Source of the DNA: Rhodopseudomonas telluris
GTDB taxonomy: Bacteria > Pseudomonadota > Alphaproteobacteria > Rhizobiales > Xanthobacteraceae
Assembly: GCF_042432815.1 (NCBI RefSeq)
Contig: NZ_JBHLWM010000005.1
Coordinates: 248,001-312,000, forward strand
Reading direction: 5' to 3'
DNA: 64,000 bases
A program made the translations under genes and the position numbers. Below are positions 39,036 through 47,768 of this stretch, one piece after another (the stretch's first letter is position 1; every line of letters begins with the position of its first letter). Under the pieces are notes generated by a model that did not search any database, was not told where the DNA came from, and saw nothing but the letters and a program-made list of their open reading frames with translations.

Positions 39036-40193
39036 TTACTTGACGATGGTGTACTTGCCGTTTTTCACCGTCAGCAAAATGCGCGAGCGGTCGTCGAGGC
39101 CGTAGCGGTCGGTCTCGGTGAAGCTGTACACGCCCTGGGTGGCGGCAATGTCCTTCTCGGTCAGCAGCGCCTTGCGGATCGCCTCGCGAAACTCCTGCGT
39201 GCCGGGCTTGGCGGTCTTCAGCGCGACCGGAACGACACGCTCGAGCACCTTGAAGGCATCGAACGAGTGACCGGCAAACTGGCTGCGGCTGTTCGGGCCG
39301 TACTTGGCTTCATAGGCCGTATTGAGTTCGAGGCCCGGCTTCTTGGTCAACGCGCTGTCGTCCTGACCTTCCGGATCCATCACCGGACCCGACGCCATCA
39401 ACACGCCTTCGGCCGACTTGCCGGCGATGCGGATGAAGTCCATCGAGGCGGCACCGTGGGTCTGGTAGATCAGCCCGTTGTAGCCACGCTCGCGCAGCGC
39501 CGTCTGCGGCAGCGCCGCGGCGGTGCCGGACGCGCCGACCAGGATCGCGTCCGGATTGGTGGCGACCAGCTTCAGCACCTGACCGGCCACCGACGTGTCG
39601 GGACGCGCGAAGCGTTCCTCGGCGACGATCTTGAGGCCCATCGCCTCGCCCTGCTTCTTGAGGTCGTTGAACCACAGGTCGCCGTAGCTGTCGGAGTAAC
39701 CGATATAGCCGACCGTCTTCACATTGTGCTTCTTCATGTGCTCGTAAAGCACCTTGCCCATGATCGGCACCGGCTGCGGCATCACCACCGACCACTTCGC
39801 GCGCTCCGGCGTGATCGGCAGCGGCGACAGCGCGAAATGCGGTACCTGGGCCTCGTTGGCGACGTTGGAGATCGCCACGCTCGGCGGCGTCACCGACGAC
39901 CCCATGATCACGTCGGCCTTCGACTCCGTGACGAAACGCCGCGCATTGGTGGTCGCCGCGGTCGGATCGCCACCGTCGTCGAGCACGATCACCTTGATCG
40001 GATGGCCGCCGATTTCCTTCGGCACGAACTCCAGCGCGTTGCGCTCAGGAATGCCGAGCGCGGCCGCCGGGCCGGTCGTGGTGACGCTGATGCCCACCGT
40101 GATTTCATTGGTTTCCGCGAGCGCGGCGCCGGACAGCGCCGGCAGTGCGATCGCCACGGCCATTGCGGCGACGGACAGCTTGAATTTGCTCAT
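39036..40193 (-). CDS. couP: Periplasmic binding protein for p-coumarate and related aromatics (CouP)
   Basis: 385 aa with a strong GGAGGAG ribosome binding site. The signal peptide ends SGAALAE. The mature protein is a type I Liv-family binding protein (EITVGISVTTTGPAAALG, ATNARRFVTESKADVIMGSS, TVGYIGYSDSYGDLW). Its position beside couA and couB, and the separated ABC permease genes across 38 kb, match the R. palustris CouPSTU system reported to bind cinnamate, p-coumarate, caffeate and ferulate. Ligand identity is from that context, not from visible binding residues. Confidence 0.88.
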   Translation of the reverse strand: MSKFKLSVAAMAVAIALPALSGAALAETNEITVGISVTTTGPAAALGIPERNALEFVPKEIGGHPIKVIVLDDGGDPTAATTNARRFVTESKADVIMGSSVTPPSVAISNVANEAQVPHFALSPLPITPERAKWSVVMPQPVPIMGKVLYEHMKKHNVKTVGYIGYSDSYGDLWFNDLKKQGEAMGLKIVAEERFARPDTSVAGQVLKLVATNPDAILVGASGTAAALPQTALRERGYNGLIYQTHGAASMDFIRIAGKSAEGVLMASGPVMDPEGQDDSALTKKPGLELNTAYEAKYGPNSRSQFAGHSFDAFKVLERVVPVALKTAKPGTQEFREAIRKALLTEKDIAATQGVYSFTETDRYGLDDRSRILLTVKNGKYTIVK

Positions 40194-40273
40194 CTGCTCC
40201 TCCTCCCTCGTGATGCTGACGGCCGTTCGGCCTGGTTGTGGTGTGGTGTTCTTACGTCATGCGGAGCGTCGAG

Positions 40274-40693
40274 TCAGCCCCGCTTGAATTTTTCGACGAT
40301 CTCCGCCGGGATGGCGGTCGATTTCAGTTTGTCCGGATCTGCCGGATCGCGCCCCACCAGCACCCGCGTCTCGAACGCCTCGATCGCCAGCGCCTCGCCC
40401 TTGAGCACCCGGTGCGTCACCTCGAAGCTCGAACGATTGAACTTCTCGATCCGGCTCTCGATGGTGATCACGTCGCCATAGGTCGACGGAATGTAGAACT
40501 TGGCGCGGGTATCGACCATTGGAATTCCGACCAGCCCATAGACCCGCACCAGGTCCTGCTTGGAGCAGCCGGCGGCGGCAAACAGCGCTGAGGTCGAGTC
40601 GTCGAACATTTCGAAGTAACGCGGGTAGTACACGATGTTGGCGGGATCGCAATCGCCCCACTGAATCTGCACGTCACGGCGGTTGGTGAGCAT
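40274..40693 (-). CDS. Acyl-CoA thioesterase, 4-hydroxybenzoyl-CoA type (hot-dog fold)
   Basis: 139 aa from the ATG at 40693. The motif WGDCDPANIVYYPRYFEMFD carries the catalytic Asp of the Pseudomonas-type 4-hydroxybenzoyl-CoA thioesterases. It probably releases free aromatic acids from CoA esters and so protects the CoA pool during p-coumarate breakdown. The frame runs further upstream, but those residues come from a P2 repeat and are not part of the protein. It lies between couB and couP in the likely operon. Confidence 0.92.
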   Translation of the reverse strand: MLTNRRDVQIQWGDCDPANIVYYPRYFEMFDDSTSALFAAAGCSKQDLVRVYGLVGIPMVDTRAKFYIPSTYGDVITIESRIEKFNRSSFEVTHRVLKGEALAIEAFETRVLVGRDPADPDKLKSTAIPAEIVEKFKRG

Positions 40694-40735
40694 CAAGACT
40701 AATCCAATCCGAAAACATCTAAGTTCGTCATTCCG

Positions 40736-40828
40736 GGACGCGCCTCTTGGCGCGGGCCCGGAATCCATATTCCCCGACGGCGGTTATGGATTCCGGGTTC
40801 GCCGCTACGCGGCGCCCCGGAATGACGA
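40736..40828. repeat. P2 palindromic repeat inside the cou operon
   Basis: Left arm CGTCATTCCGGGACGCGCC, right arm GGCGCCCCGGAATGACG, inner arms GGCCCGGAATCCAT and ATGGATTCCGGGTTC. It fills most of the gap between couB and the thioesterase gene. Confidence 0.9.
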
Positions 40829-40851
40829 ACGCTAAGGCAGTTATCAATTCA

Positions 40852-42738
40852 TCACTCCACCGCGATCACGTGCGGCGGTGGCGGGTCGGTGTAGAGGTCG
40901 GCGATCAGCGCGGCGCGATGCTCGAGCACGGCGCGCTGGTTGACCGAGCCCTTGTCGGTGACTTCGCCGGCGTCAATCGACAGCGCCTCGCCGAGCAGCG
41001 CCGCGCGCGTGATGCGGTTCGACGAGCCCGTCGCCTGCGTCAGCAGCTTGCGGAAGCGCTCAGTAAAAGCCTCCCGGATCGTGGCGTCCCTCGCCATGCC
41101 GGCGAGATCGTCGAGCGCCAGCGCCGGGTTGACCAGCTTGCAGCCGTCAGGATCGAGGATCACCACCGCAGACACCGTGTCGCGATCGAGCCCGGCGATC
41201 ACCACGTCGCGCACCAACGGCGCGCAGGCGGCGATGAACTTGGCACGCAGCGGACCGACGCTGACCCAGGTGCCGGACGCCAGCTTGAAGTCCTCGGAGA
41301 TGCGGCCGTCGAAATCGAAACCGGCGGTGAGATCGTTGGGATTGACCGGCTTCAGCGCGTCGTTGAGCTTATAGTAGCCCTCCTCGTCGAACGCCTTGGC
41401 GGTCAGCTCCGGCGCGCGCCAGTAGCCGGGCGTGATGTTCGGGCCCTTGGCGCGAACTTCGAGCTTGCCGTTGTTGGGCACCAGCTTGGCCTCGTTGCCG
41501 GGCACCGGCAGGCCGACGTGACCCGACCGAGAGGTCTGCGGGGTCACCGACATGAAGAACGGGGCGGTCTCTGTCGCGCCGAGCCCGGTTAGCATCGGCA
41601 CCCGCGCGCCGGTTTCCTGCACGGCGACCTCGTCGAGGCCGTCCCAGACGTGCCGCGCGAGGCTCGCGCCGGAGAAGAACATCGCGTGCAGCCGACTGAA
41701 GAACAGTCTGCGCAGCGCTGCGTCCTCGCGCAGCACCGGCAGCAGTGACTCGTAGCCCTTCGGCACGTTGAAATACACGGTCGGGGCGATCTCGCGAAGG
41801 TTGCGGATCGTCGCCGCGATGCCGGCCGGCGTCGGCTTGCCGTCGTCGATATACATCGAACCGCCGTTGAACAGCGTCAGGCCGATATTGTGGTTGCCGC
41901 CGAAGGTGTGATTCCACGGCAGCCAGTCGACGATCACCGGCGGCTCGTCCTTGAGGAACGCCATCGCCTCGCGGATCATCACCTGGTTGGCGCAGATCAT
42001 CCGCTGGGTGTTGATCACCGCTTTCGGATTGCCGGTCGAGCCGGAGGTCAGCAAGAATTTCGCGATGGTGTCGTGGCCGATCGCATCGTGCTTCGCCGCC
42101 AGTTCCGGATGTTCGGGCGTCGCCAACAGCGCGGCGAGCGATGTCACCTCGCGGCCCTCGACCGCGCCACGCGTCGCCGCGATCTCGACATCGGCCGGCA
42201 CCGTGGCGAGGATCGCCGGCGCGAACGGCGTGACGTCGTCGGCGAAGATCAGGCCGGGCGTCAGCAGGCCGACGATGTAGCGCAGCTTGCCGAAGTCCTT
42301 CGACACCAGCGAATAAGGCGGCGACACCGGACACATCGCGACGCCGGCATAGAGCGCGCCGAACATCACCTGCGCATGGTCGATCGAATTGCCGGACAGG
42401 ATCATCACCGGCCGCTCGGCCGACAGCCCGCGTGCCAGCAGCGCCGAAGCGATGCGCTGCGCCGCGCGCAGCATCTCGGCGTAAGTGATCCTGCGCCAAC
42501 CGCCGCTGCCGTCGCGCTCGGCCATGAACACCCGGTCGGGCGTCTGCTCGGCGAAGTGATGCAGACGGTCGGTGATGCGGACCGGAAAATCCGCCAGCGT
42601 GGTGGTCGAGCGAACGTAGATCGTGCCGTCGGGCTTGCGATCGGTCGAAATGCCGATCTGGCCGAACGAGATGTCCCGCAGCGGATGAACCCCGGGATCA
42701 CTCCCGGCCGCGTCGGCGCGTGCAGTCGCGTTCATCAT
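40852..42738 (-). CDS. couB: p-Coumarate/feruloyl-CoA ligase (CouB)
   Basis: 628 aa. The AMP-binding core has LLTSGSTGNPK (229-239), PWNHTFGGNHN and TGLGATETAPFF, and matches feruloyl-CoA synthase-type ligases. It activates p-coumarate, ferulate or caffeate to CoA thioesters with ATP. The ATG at 42738 is chosen for GAGGTG six bases upstream; that places the start about 10 bp after the couA stop, so translation is probably coupled. The product, p-coumaroyl-CoA, is also the inducer of CouR in R. palustris. Confidence 0.93.
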   Translation of the reverse strand: MMNATARADAAGSDPGVHPLRDISFGQIGISTDRKPDGTIYVRSTTTLADFPVRITDRLHHFAEQTPDRVFMAERDGSGGWRRITYAEMLRAAQRIASALLARGLSAERPVMILSGNSIDHAQVMFGALYAGVAMCPVSPPYSLVSKDFGKLRYIVGLLTPGLIFADDVTPFAPAILATVPADVEIAATRGAVEGREVTSLAALLATPEHPELAAKHDAIGHDTIAKFLLTSGSTGNPKAVINTQRMICANQVMIREAMAFLKDEPPVIVDWLPWNHTFGGNHNIGLTLFNGGSMYIDDGKPTPAGIAATIRNLREIAPTVYFNVPKGYESLLPVLREDAALRRLFFSRLHAMFFSGASLARHVWDGLDEVAVQETGARVPMLTGLGATETAPFFMSVTPQTSRSGHVGLPVPGNEAKLVPNNGKLEVRAKGPNITPGYWRAPELTAKAFDEEGYYKLNDALKPVNPNDLTAGFDFDGRISEDFKLASGTWVSVGPLRAKFIAACAPLVRDVVIAGLDRDTVSAVVILDPDGCKLVNPALALDDLAGMARDATIREAFTERFRKLLTQATGSSNRITRAALLGEALSIDAGEVTDKGSVNQRAVLEHRAALIADLYTDPPPPHVIAVE

Positions 42739-42748
42739 GGTATCCACC

Positions 42749-43555
42749 TCAGGTGGGTTTGACCTTCGCGGTCTTGTGATCGAGGAAGGCGCGGATCCGG
42801 TTCTTGGCTTCCTGATCGCTCTGCGCGACGGTCGCCATCAGCGATTCCATCAGTAGGCCGGTCTGCGGATTGGCCTCCGCGATCATCGGCAGCGCCTGCA
42901 GCACGGCGAAATTGGTCAACGGCGCGTTCTGCGCGACGCGATTGCCGAGTTCGAGCGCCTTGTCGTAAGCGGAGCCGTCCTCGATCAGATATTGCGAGAA
43001 GCCGTGCACCACGCCGTCCGCAGCGGAGTACACGCGGCCGGTCAGCATCATGTCGGCCATCCGCGCCACGCCGATCAGCCGCGGCAATCGCACCGAGCCG
43101 CCGCCGCCGACGAAGATGCCGCGGCTGCCTTCCGGCAACGCGTAGTAGGCGGAGGATTCGGCGACGCGGATGTGCGCCGCGCAGGCGAGCTCGAGCCCGC
43201 CGCCGATCACCGCGCCCTTCAGCGCCGCGATCACCGGCACCCGGCAATACTGGATCTTGTCGAACACCCGGTGCCAGGTCTGCGAATGCACCAGCCCTTC
43301 GGTGGCGTCGCGCTCGCGCAGCTCGGACAGATCGAGGCCGGCGGAGAAGTGATCGCCGATGCCGTGGATCACCACCGCGCGGATGTCGTCCGGGATGTCG
43401 GTGAAGCAATCTTTCAACGCAGCCATCAGCCCGTCATTCAGCGCGTTGCGCTTGGCGGGGCGATTGAGGCCGATGGTCAGCACGGAGCCGACGGTTTCGA
43501 CGACCAGCGTCGAGGAGTCCGCGAGCGTCGCGGCAGAGGCGTTTCCTGTGAGCAC
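42749..43555 (-). CDS. couA: p-Coumaroyl-CoA hydratase/lyase (CouA), crotonase family
   Basis: 268 aa from GTG at 43555. A crotonase fold with oxyanion-hole motifs HFSAGLDL (69-76) and GAVIGGG (114-120) and acidic residues E122 and E142 (LPEGSRGIFVGGGG). In the p-coumarate pathway it hydrates and cleaves p-coumaroyl-CoA to 4-hydroxybenzaldehyde and acetyl-CoA. It is the first gene of the likely operon and has a perfect GTTATA-N3-TATAAC palindrome 23-37 bp upstream. A plain enoyl-CoA hydratase cannot be excluded on motifs alone; context favours CouA. Confidence 0.88.
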   Translation of the reverse strand: MLTGNASAATLADSSTLVVETVGSVLTIGLNRPAKRNALNDGLMAALKDCFTDIPDDIRAVVIHGIGDHFSAGLDLSELRERDATEGLVHSQTWHRVFDKIQYCRVPVIAALKGAVIGGGLELACAAHIRVAESSAYYALPEGSRGIFVGGGGSVRLPRLIGVARMADMMLTGRVYSAADGVVHGFSQYLIEDGSAYDKALELGNRVAQNAPLTNFAVLQALPMIAEANPQTGLLMESLMATVAQSDQEAKNRIRAFLDHKTAKVKPT

Positions 43556-43577
43556 TTATTACGTCCTGTGCAGAATA

Positions 43578-43592
43578 GTTATAGATTATAAC
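43578..43592. promoter_or_regulatory. CouR-type operator before couA
   Basis: GTTATA-GAT-TATAAC, a perfect 6-3-6 inverted repeat just upstream of the couA start, where a bound repressor would block transcription. An identical-arm copy lies at 47644. Recognition by CouR is inferred from position and genetics in R. palustris. Confidence 0.75.
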
Positions 43593-43677
43593 GAATGGCG
43601 CGGGAGTCAATGGGCGTAGCGCGGCGTGAGAAGTCTGACGCCATGAGATGCACAACCGTAGCCAAGACGACCTGCGC

Positions 43678-43884
43678 GCTCCCTCTCCCGCTTGCGGGAG
43701 AGGGCTGGGGTGAGGGTGCCCCGAGCACTGACTCTCGGCCGCGCGGAGGCGCCCCCTCACCCGGCTTCGCTGCGCGAAGCCACCCTCTCCTACGAGGCGA
43801 GAGGGTTGGGCTGTGCTGGGCGGAGAGGCTGTCACCCCACCCCGCTCGCTACGCGAGCGACCCTCCCCCTCCAGGGGAGGGTGA
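43678..43884. repeat. P5 palindromic repeat, compound
   Basis: Holds CTCCCTCTCCCGCTTGCGGG, GGGTGAGGGTGCC, then inverted CCCTCACCCGGC and CACCCTCTCC, followed by a second partial unit (CACCCCACCCCGCTCGCTAC to CCAGGGGAGGGTG). It fills the region between couA's promoter and the DUF3237 gene end. No gene is seen here. Confidence 0.8.
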
Positions 43885-43914
43885 AGGCCACGGTCTCGGC
43901 GCGCTACGTCTTCC

Positions 43915-44376
43915 TTACAGCACCTGATGCACCTCGACGACGACGCGGTCCTGATGCCGGGCGGCGGCGCCGATGAACAGATACTGAGTCAGCCACTGAT
44001 ACTTCGGATGCCCGGTCTCGAACCGTGGGCGGGTGCGGAAATAGATCAACTTGGGATCGACCGGCTCGCCGCGCTTCAACTTCTGCAGCAGTTCGATCGG
44101 CCCGAACCGGAGACCGACATTCTCGACATAGATTACGGCGCCGTCGTCGGTCTCGAAGGCGTATTTGGCTTCCAGTTCGATCAGCTCGTTCGGCCGGATG
44201 ATCTGGAAATCGGCCCCGGACGCCAGCACCCGACCGCTGATCCCCTCGCCTTTCACCTCGCCGCCGATCACCGGAATCACCCGGCGCACGCCCGCGCCGG
44301 TGTCGCCCGCGGAGATCACCTCGCCGATCTGCGCGGTGATGGTGAAGACGTATTTGGTTTCGAGGGTGGGGGTCAT
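43915..44376 (-). CDS. DUF3237 family protein (UPF0311)
   Basis: 153 aa from the ATG at 44376. It matches DUF3237 with TKYVFTITAQIGEVISAGDTG, GGEVKGEGISGRVLASGADF, YVENVGLRFGP and YFRTRPRFETGHPKYQWL. The fold is a small beta-barrel of unknown function; the family often accompanies aromatic and terpenoid catabolic genes. Here it follows the TRAP transporter genes on the same strand, with a P1 repeat in between, at the end of the tar operon. A role in aromatic uptake or metabolism is only inferred from place. Confidence 0.88.
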   Translation of the reverse strand: MTPTLETKYVFTITAQIGEVISAGDTGAGVRRVIPVIGGEVKGEGISGRVLASGADFQIIRPNELIELEAKYAFETDDGAVIYVENVGLRFGPIELLQKLKRGEPVDPKLIYFRTRPRFETGHPKYQWLTQYLFIGAAARHQDRVVVEVHQVL

Positions 44377-44394
44377 CGTCAAATCCCTTTCTCT

Positions 44395-44475
44395 CGTCAT
44401 TGCGAGCGAAGCGAAGCAATCCAGAGGCATTGCACTGAGCTGGATTGCTTCGTCGCTTCGCTCCTCGCAATGACG
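44395..44475. repeat. P1 palindromic repeat inside the tar operon
   Basis: Full element, CGTCATTGCGAGCGAAGCGA to GCTCCTCGCAATGACG. It lies between tarM and the DUF3237 gene. Confidence 0.9.
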
Positions 44476-44504
44476 GTGAGGTTGAATGTCGGGGCTTTCC
44501 GTCC

Positions 44505-45809
44505 CTACCCGATCATCCGCATCGGCAGCCAGGTGGCGATCACCGGGAACGCGACAAGGATGCCGAGGCGGATCAGGTCGGTGGCGACGAACGGCAGCAC
44601 GCCCTTGAAGATCGTCGCCATGCTGACGTCCTTGATCACGCTCTTGATGACGAACACGTTCATCCCGACCGGCGGATGAATCAGGCCGAGTTCGACCGTC
44701 ATGACGATGATGATGCCGAACCAGATCGGATCGAAGCCGAGCGCCATGATCACCGGGAACACGATCGGCACGGTGAGGATCACCATCGCCATCGCGTCCA
44801 TCAGGCAGCCGAGCACCAGATACATCAAGAGGATCAGCGCCAGCACGCCATAGGGGCCGATGCCGAGACCGGTGAGGAACTCGGTGATCAGTTGCGGCGT
44901 CTGGGTGATGGTGAGGAAATAGCCGAAACACAGCGCGCCGATCAGCACGGTGAACACCGCAGCGGCGGTGCGCGTCGCCTGCAGCAGCGACTGCAGGATG
45001 CCGTCGCGGGTCAGCTTGCCACGCAGGATGCCGATCAGAAACGCGCCGACCGCGCCGACCGCGCCGGCTTCGGTCGGAATGAAGAACCCGCCATACAGGC
45101 CGCCGATCACGAACACGAACAGCAGCAGCGGCGACCACACGTCGCGAAACGCCGCCATCCGCTCGCTCCACGACGCCTTCGGGCCGGCCGGCAGGAAGCC
45201 CGGCTTGCTGACGCCGATGATCCAGATGGTGATCATGTGCATGACGATCGCCAGCAGCCCCGGCACGATGCCGGCGATGAACAGCTTGCCGATGTCCTGC
45301 TGGGTGATGATGCCATATACAGCCAGCACGGTGGACGGCGGCAGCATCGCGCCGAGCGTGCCGCCGACTGCGATCACCCCGGTCGAGAACGATTGCGGAT
45401 AGCCGAACCGCCGCATCTCCGGATAAGCCACCGCGGAGAACGTCGCGGCGGTCGCGACCGATGAGCCGGAGATCGCCGCGAAGCCGCCGCAGGCGCCGAT
45501 CGTGGCGATGCCGAGCCCGCCCTTCCAGTGGCCGACGAAAGTGTTGCCGGCGCGGAACAGCTCGCGGCTGATGCCCGAGGCCGACACAAACGCGCCCATC
45601 AGCAGGAACATCGGGATCACGCCGAACGAGTAGTCGGTGACGGTGCGCATCGTGGTCTGGCCGACCAGCTTCAGCGCCGGATCGAGGCCGGTGAGATAGC
45701 CGAAACCGGTGGCGCCGACGAGGCCCATCGCCATGCCGACCGGCACCCGCAGCAACATCAGCACGAACAGGCTGACGAAGCCGATCAGTGCAACCATTTC
45801 GTTGGACAT
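44505..45809 (-). CDS. tarM: TRAP transporter large permease (DctM), TarM
   Basis: 434 aa with about 12 membrane helices and DctM-family features (LRVPVGMAMGLVGATGF, GACGGFAAISGSSVATAATF, PPSTVLAVYGIITQQDIG, GLIHPPVGMNVFVI). It couples Na+ or H+ gradient to uptake of organic anions delivered by TarP. It starts 6 bp after the tarQ stop. In R. palustris the homologous TarPQM system takes up lignin-derived aromatics; substrate here rests on that synteny. Confidence 0.9.
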   Translation of the reverse strand: MSNEMVALIGFVSLFVLMLLRVPVGMAMGLVGATGFGYLTGLDPALKLVGQTTMRTVTDYSFGVIPMFLLMGAFVSASGISRELFRAGNTFVGHWKGGLGIATIGACGGFAAISGSSVATAATFSAVAYPEMRRFGYPQSFSTGVIAVGGTLGAMLPPSTVLAVYGIITQQDIGKLFIAGIVPGLLAIVMHMITIWIIGVSKPGFLPAGPKASWSERMAAFRDVWSPLLLFVFVIGGLYGGFFIPTEAGAVGAVGAFLIGILRGKLTRDGILQSLLQATRTAAAVFTVLIGALCFGYFLTITQTPQLITEFLTGLGIGPYGVLALILLMYLVLGCLMDAMAMVILTVPIVFPVIMALGFDPIWFGIIIVMTVELGLIHPPVGMNVFVIKSVIKDVSMATIFKGVLPFVATDLIRLGILVAFPVIATWLPMRMIG

Positions 45810-45815
45810 CGCGGC

Positions 45816-46385
45816 TTACTCCACCGGCTTCATGCGCTGCTCGCGCATCTGCTCCGGATGGAAAATCAGCCGGAAAGTTCGGATTGCGATCAGCAGCACC
45901 GCGGAGACGTCGCCGATCCACGACACCAGATAAAACGGCCAGATCGGCACCTGCAGGTCCATGGTGACGATGTGGTCGGCGCGCGTGGTCACCACCTTGT
46001 CGAACAGCGTGTAGGTCTGCACGCTGACGACGAACAGCAACACCAAGGTGGCGAAGATGTCGATGACGCGCTGCCAGCGCGGCGACGCCGCCGCCCACAC
46101 CAGATCGACGGTGATGTGCGAGCCGCGATAAGACGTCGCCGCGATGCCCCAGAAGATCAGCACGCCGAGCATGAACTGCCCGAAATTGTAGTAGTCCGGG
46201 ATCGTCACCGCGAAGAACTTGCGCATGAACACGGCGAGGAAGGTGTTGAGCGCGACGATGCCGACGAAGAACGCCGCGATCCATTCGATCACGTCGATGA
46301 AGCGGTCCATGCCGTTCTTGGCGACACGCTTCGTCTCCAGCGCGCCGGGCAGCCGATCGGCCAGCTTGTCGAGGTCGGAGGTCAT
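45816..46385 (-). CDS. tarQ: TRAP transporter small permease (DctQ), TarQ
   Basis: 189 aa with four membrane helices and the DctQ pattern RFIDVIEWIAAFFVGIVALN, VFMRKFF and AATSYRGSHITVDLV. It pairs with TarM to form the membrane part of the transporter. The ATG at 46385 has a weak ribosome binding site. A P2 repeat lies between tarP and this gene, yet order and spacing suggest one operon. Confidence 0.9.
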   Translation of the reverse strand: MTSDLDKLADRLPGALETKRVAKNGMDRFIDVIEWIAAFFVGIVALNTFLAVFMRKFFAVTIPDYYNFGQFMLGVLIFWGIAATSYRGSHITVDLVWAAASPRWQRVIDIFATLVLLFVVSVQTYTLFDKVVTTRADHIVTMDLQVPIWPFYLVSWIGDVSAVLLIAIRTFRLIFHPEQMREQRMKPVE

Positions 46386-46443
46386 GGGGTTTTGTTGGTT
46401 GGCGAAGTTTCGATCGTCGGCATGGACGTCACCACAAACGAGA

Positions 46444-46560
46444 CGTCATTCCGGGGCGCGCAACGCGCGAGCCCGGAATCCATAACCCCTGCAGGGAGTA
46501 TGGATTCCGGGTCTGCGCCCCGTCGGGCAAAAGCCCGCCGGGGCACATCCCGGAATGACG
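46444..46560. repeat. P2 palindromic repeat inside the tar operon
   Basis: Left arm CGTCATTCCGGGGCGCGC, right arm CATCCCGGAATGACG, inner arms GCCCGGAATCCATA and TATGGATTCCGGG, with an extra small hairpin (GTCGGGCAAAAGCCCGCCG). It lies between tarP and tarQ. Confidence 0.9.
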
Positions 46561-46570
46561 AGGCACTGGT

Positions 46571-47596
46571 TTACAGCCCCGCGTCGTACTTTTTCAGCGC
46601 GGCCTTGAGTTCGGCATCGATCGCCGCGGCGTCACCGCCGGCTTTCTTGACGCCTTCGGCCCAGGAGTCGCGCAGCGGCTGGGTGTCCTTCTTCCACTCG
46701 GCGAGCTGCGCGTCGGTCAGCGGATAGACCTCGTGACCTTCCAGCGCCTTCATCTTGGTGCGGCCGTTGGCTTCGAAATCGACCCACGGATCGGTGACCT
46801 TCGACGCCCATTCCGGCGTGCAGTGATCGTCGATGACCTTCTTCTGGTTCGGCGACAGCGCGTTGTAGGCTTTCAGGCCGATGTTGTAGGTGAACACGGT
46901 CGAGTACAGCGGCACGTCCATGTGATACTTGACCACCTTGTCGATGCCGAACAGGAACACCGAGCCCCACGGGAAGGTGATCTCGTCCGCCACGCCGCGC
47001 TCCAGCGCGTCACGCGATTCCGGCGCCGACGCCTGGACGTTGGTGCCGCCGAACAGCTTCACCATCTCGCCGATGGTCGATTGCGCGGGGCGCACCTTGA
47101 GGCCCTTCATGTCGGCCGGCACCAGCACTTTCTTCTTGCCGTGCAGCGCACCCGGATCGTGGATGAAGGCGAAGCACAGCTTGGTGTCCTTCATCTCGGT
47201 CGGCGCGTATTTCTGGTACCACTCGTTGAACGCGAGCGTGCCCTTCTTGCCGTCCTTGAAGGTGAACGGCAGCTGGCCGGCGGAGACGATCGGGAAGCGG
47301 CCGGGCTGATAGCCGGGATTGACGTAAGTGACGTCGGCGATGCCGTCGCGCGCCATGTCGTAATGGTCGAAGGCTTTGCCGAGCTGCTCGGAGGGGAACA
47401 CGGCCATCTTGATGGTGCCGCCTGAGGCCTTCTCGATGTCGGCCGCCCACTCCTTGGTGGCGGGGACCAGCGGATGCGCCGGCGGCACCCAGAGCGAGAC
47501 CTTCCAGTTGACCGTCTTGTCCTGCGCCGAAGCTGCGGACACGCAGGCGGGCATCACGCCGGCTGCGAGCAGCAGCGCGAGCATCGTTCTCCTCAT
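46571..47596 (-). CDS. tarP: TRAP transporter periplasmic binding protein (DctP), TarP
   Basis: 341 aa. The signal peptide ends SAASAQDK. The mature protein is a DctP-type binding protein (VSLWVPPAHPLVPATKEW, GLKVRPAQSTIGEMVKLFGG with the conserved Arg that holds the substrate carboxylate). It should capture aromatic acids such as p-coumarate or 4-hydroxybenzoate-related compounds, as in the R. palustris TarPQM system. It is the first gene of the tar operon, with a perfect CouR-type palindrome 48-62 bp upstream. Confidence 0.9.
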   Translation of the reverse strand: MRRTMLALLLAAGVMPACVSAASAQDKTVNWKVSLWVPPAHPLVPATKEWAADIEKASGGTIKMAVFPSEQLGKAFDHYDMARDGIADVTYVNPGYQPGRFPIVSAGQLPFTFKDGKKGTLAFNEWYQKYAPTEMKDTKLCFAFIHDPGALHGKKKVLVPADMKGLKVRPAQSTIGEMVKLFGGTNVQASAPESRDALERGVADEITFPWGSVFLFGIDKVVKYHMDVPLYSTVFTYNIGLKAYNALSPNQKKVIDDHCTPEWASKVTDPWVDFEANGRTKMKALEGHEVYPLTDAQLAEWKKDTQPLRDSWAEGVKKAGGDAAAIDAELKAALKKYDAGL

Positions 47597-47643
47597 CGAG
47601 GTCTCTCCCTGTTGGATGGCTTCAAACGGCCTTTGGTTGTATT

Positions 47644-47658
47644 GTTATAGAATATAAC
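47644..47658. promoter_or_regulatory. CouR-type operator between tarP and pobA
   Basis: GTTATA-GAA-TATAAC, the same 6-3-6 palindrome as before couA, differing only in the spacer. It lies 48 bp upstream of tarP and 111 bp upstream of the divergent pobA gene. It most likely controls tarP and might also affect pobA. Confidence 0.72.
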
Positions 47659-47768
47659 CTTCAAAGCAAGTGACCGGCGCGGAATAGCTGGTAGACAGCG
47701 GACCGCAACTGGACGGCGGCGGCGGCGTCTCGTAACCAAACCCCAAACCAACTTGCGGGGGAAAGCCC

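Noticed and set aside
40694..40768. N-terminal extension of the thioesterase reading SGPAPRGASRNDE
   Set aside because: These residues come from the P2 repeat; the conserved hot-dog domain and a proper start begin at 40693.
44377..46284. A long in-frame upstream extension of the DUF3237 gene through tarM and tarQ
   Set aside because: The extension is an out-of-frame reading of the two TRAP permease genes. Family similarity begins only at the ATG at 44376.
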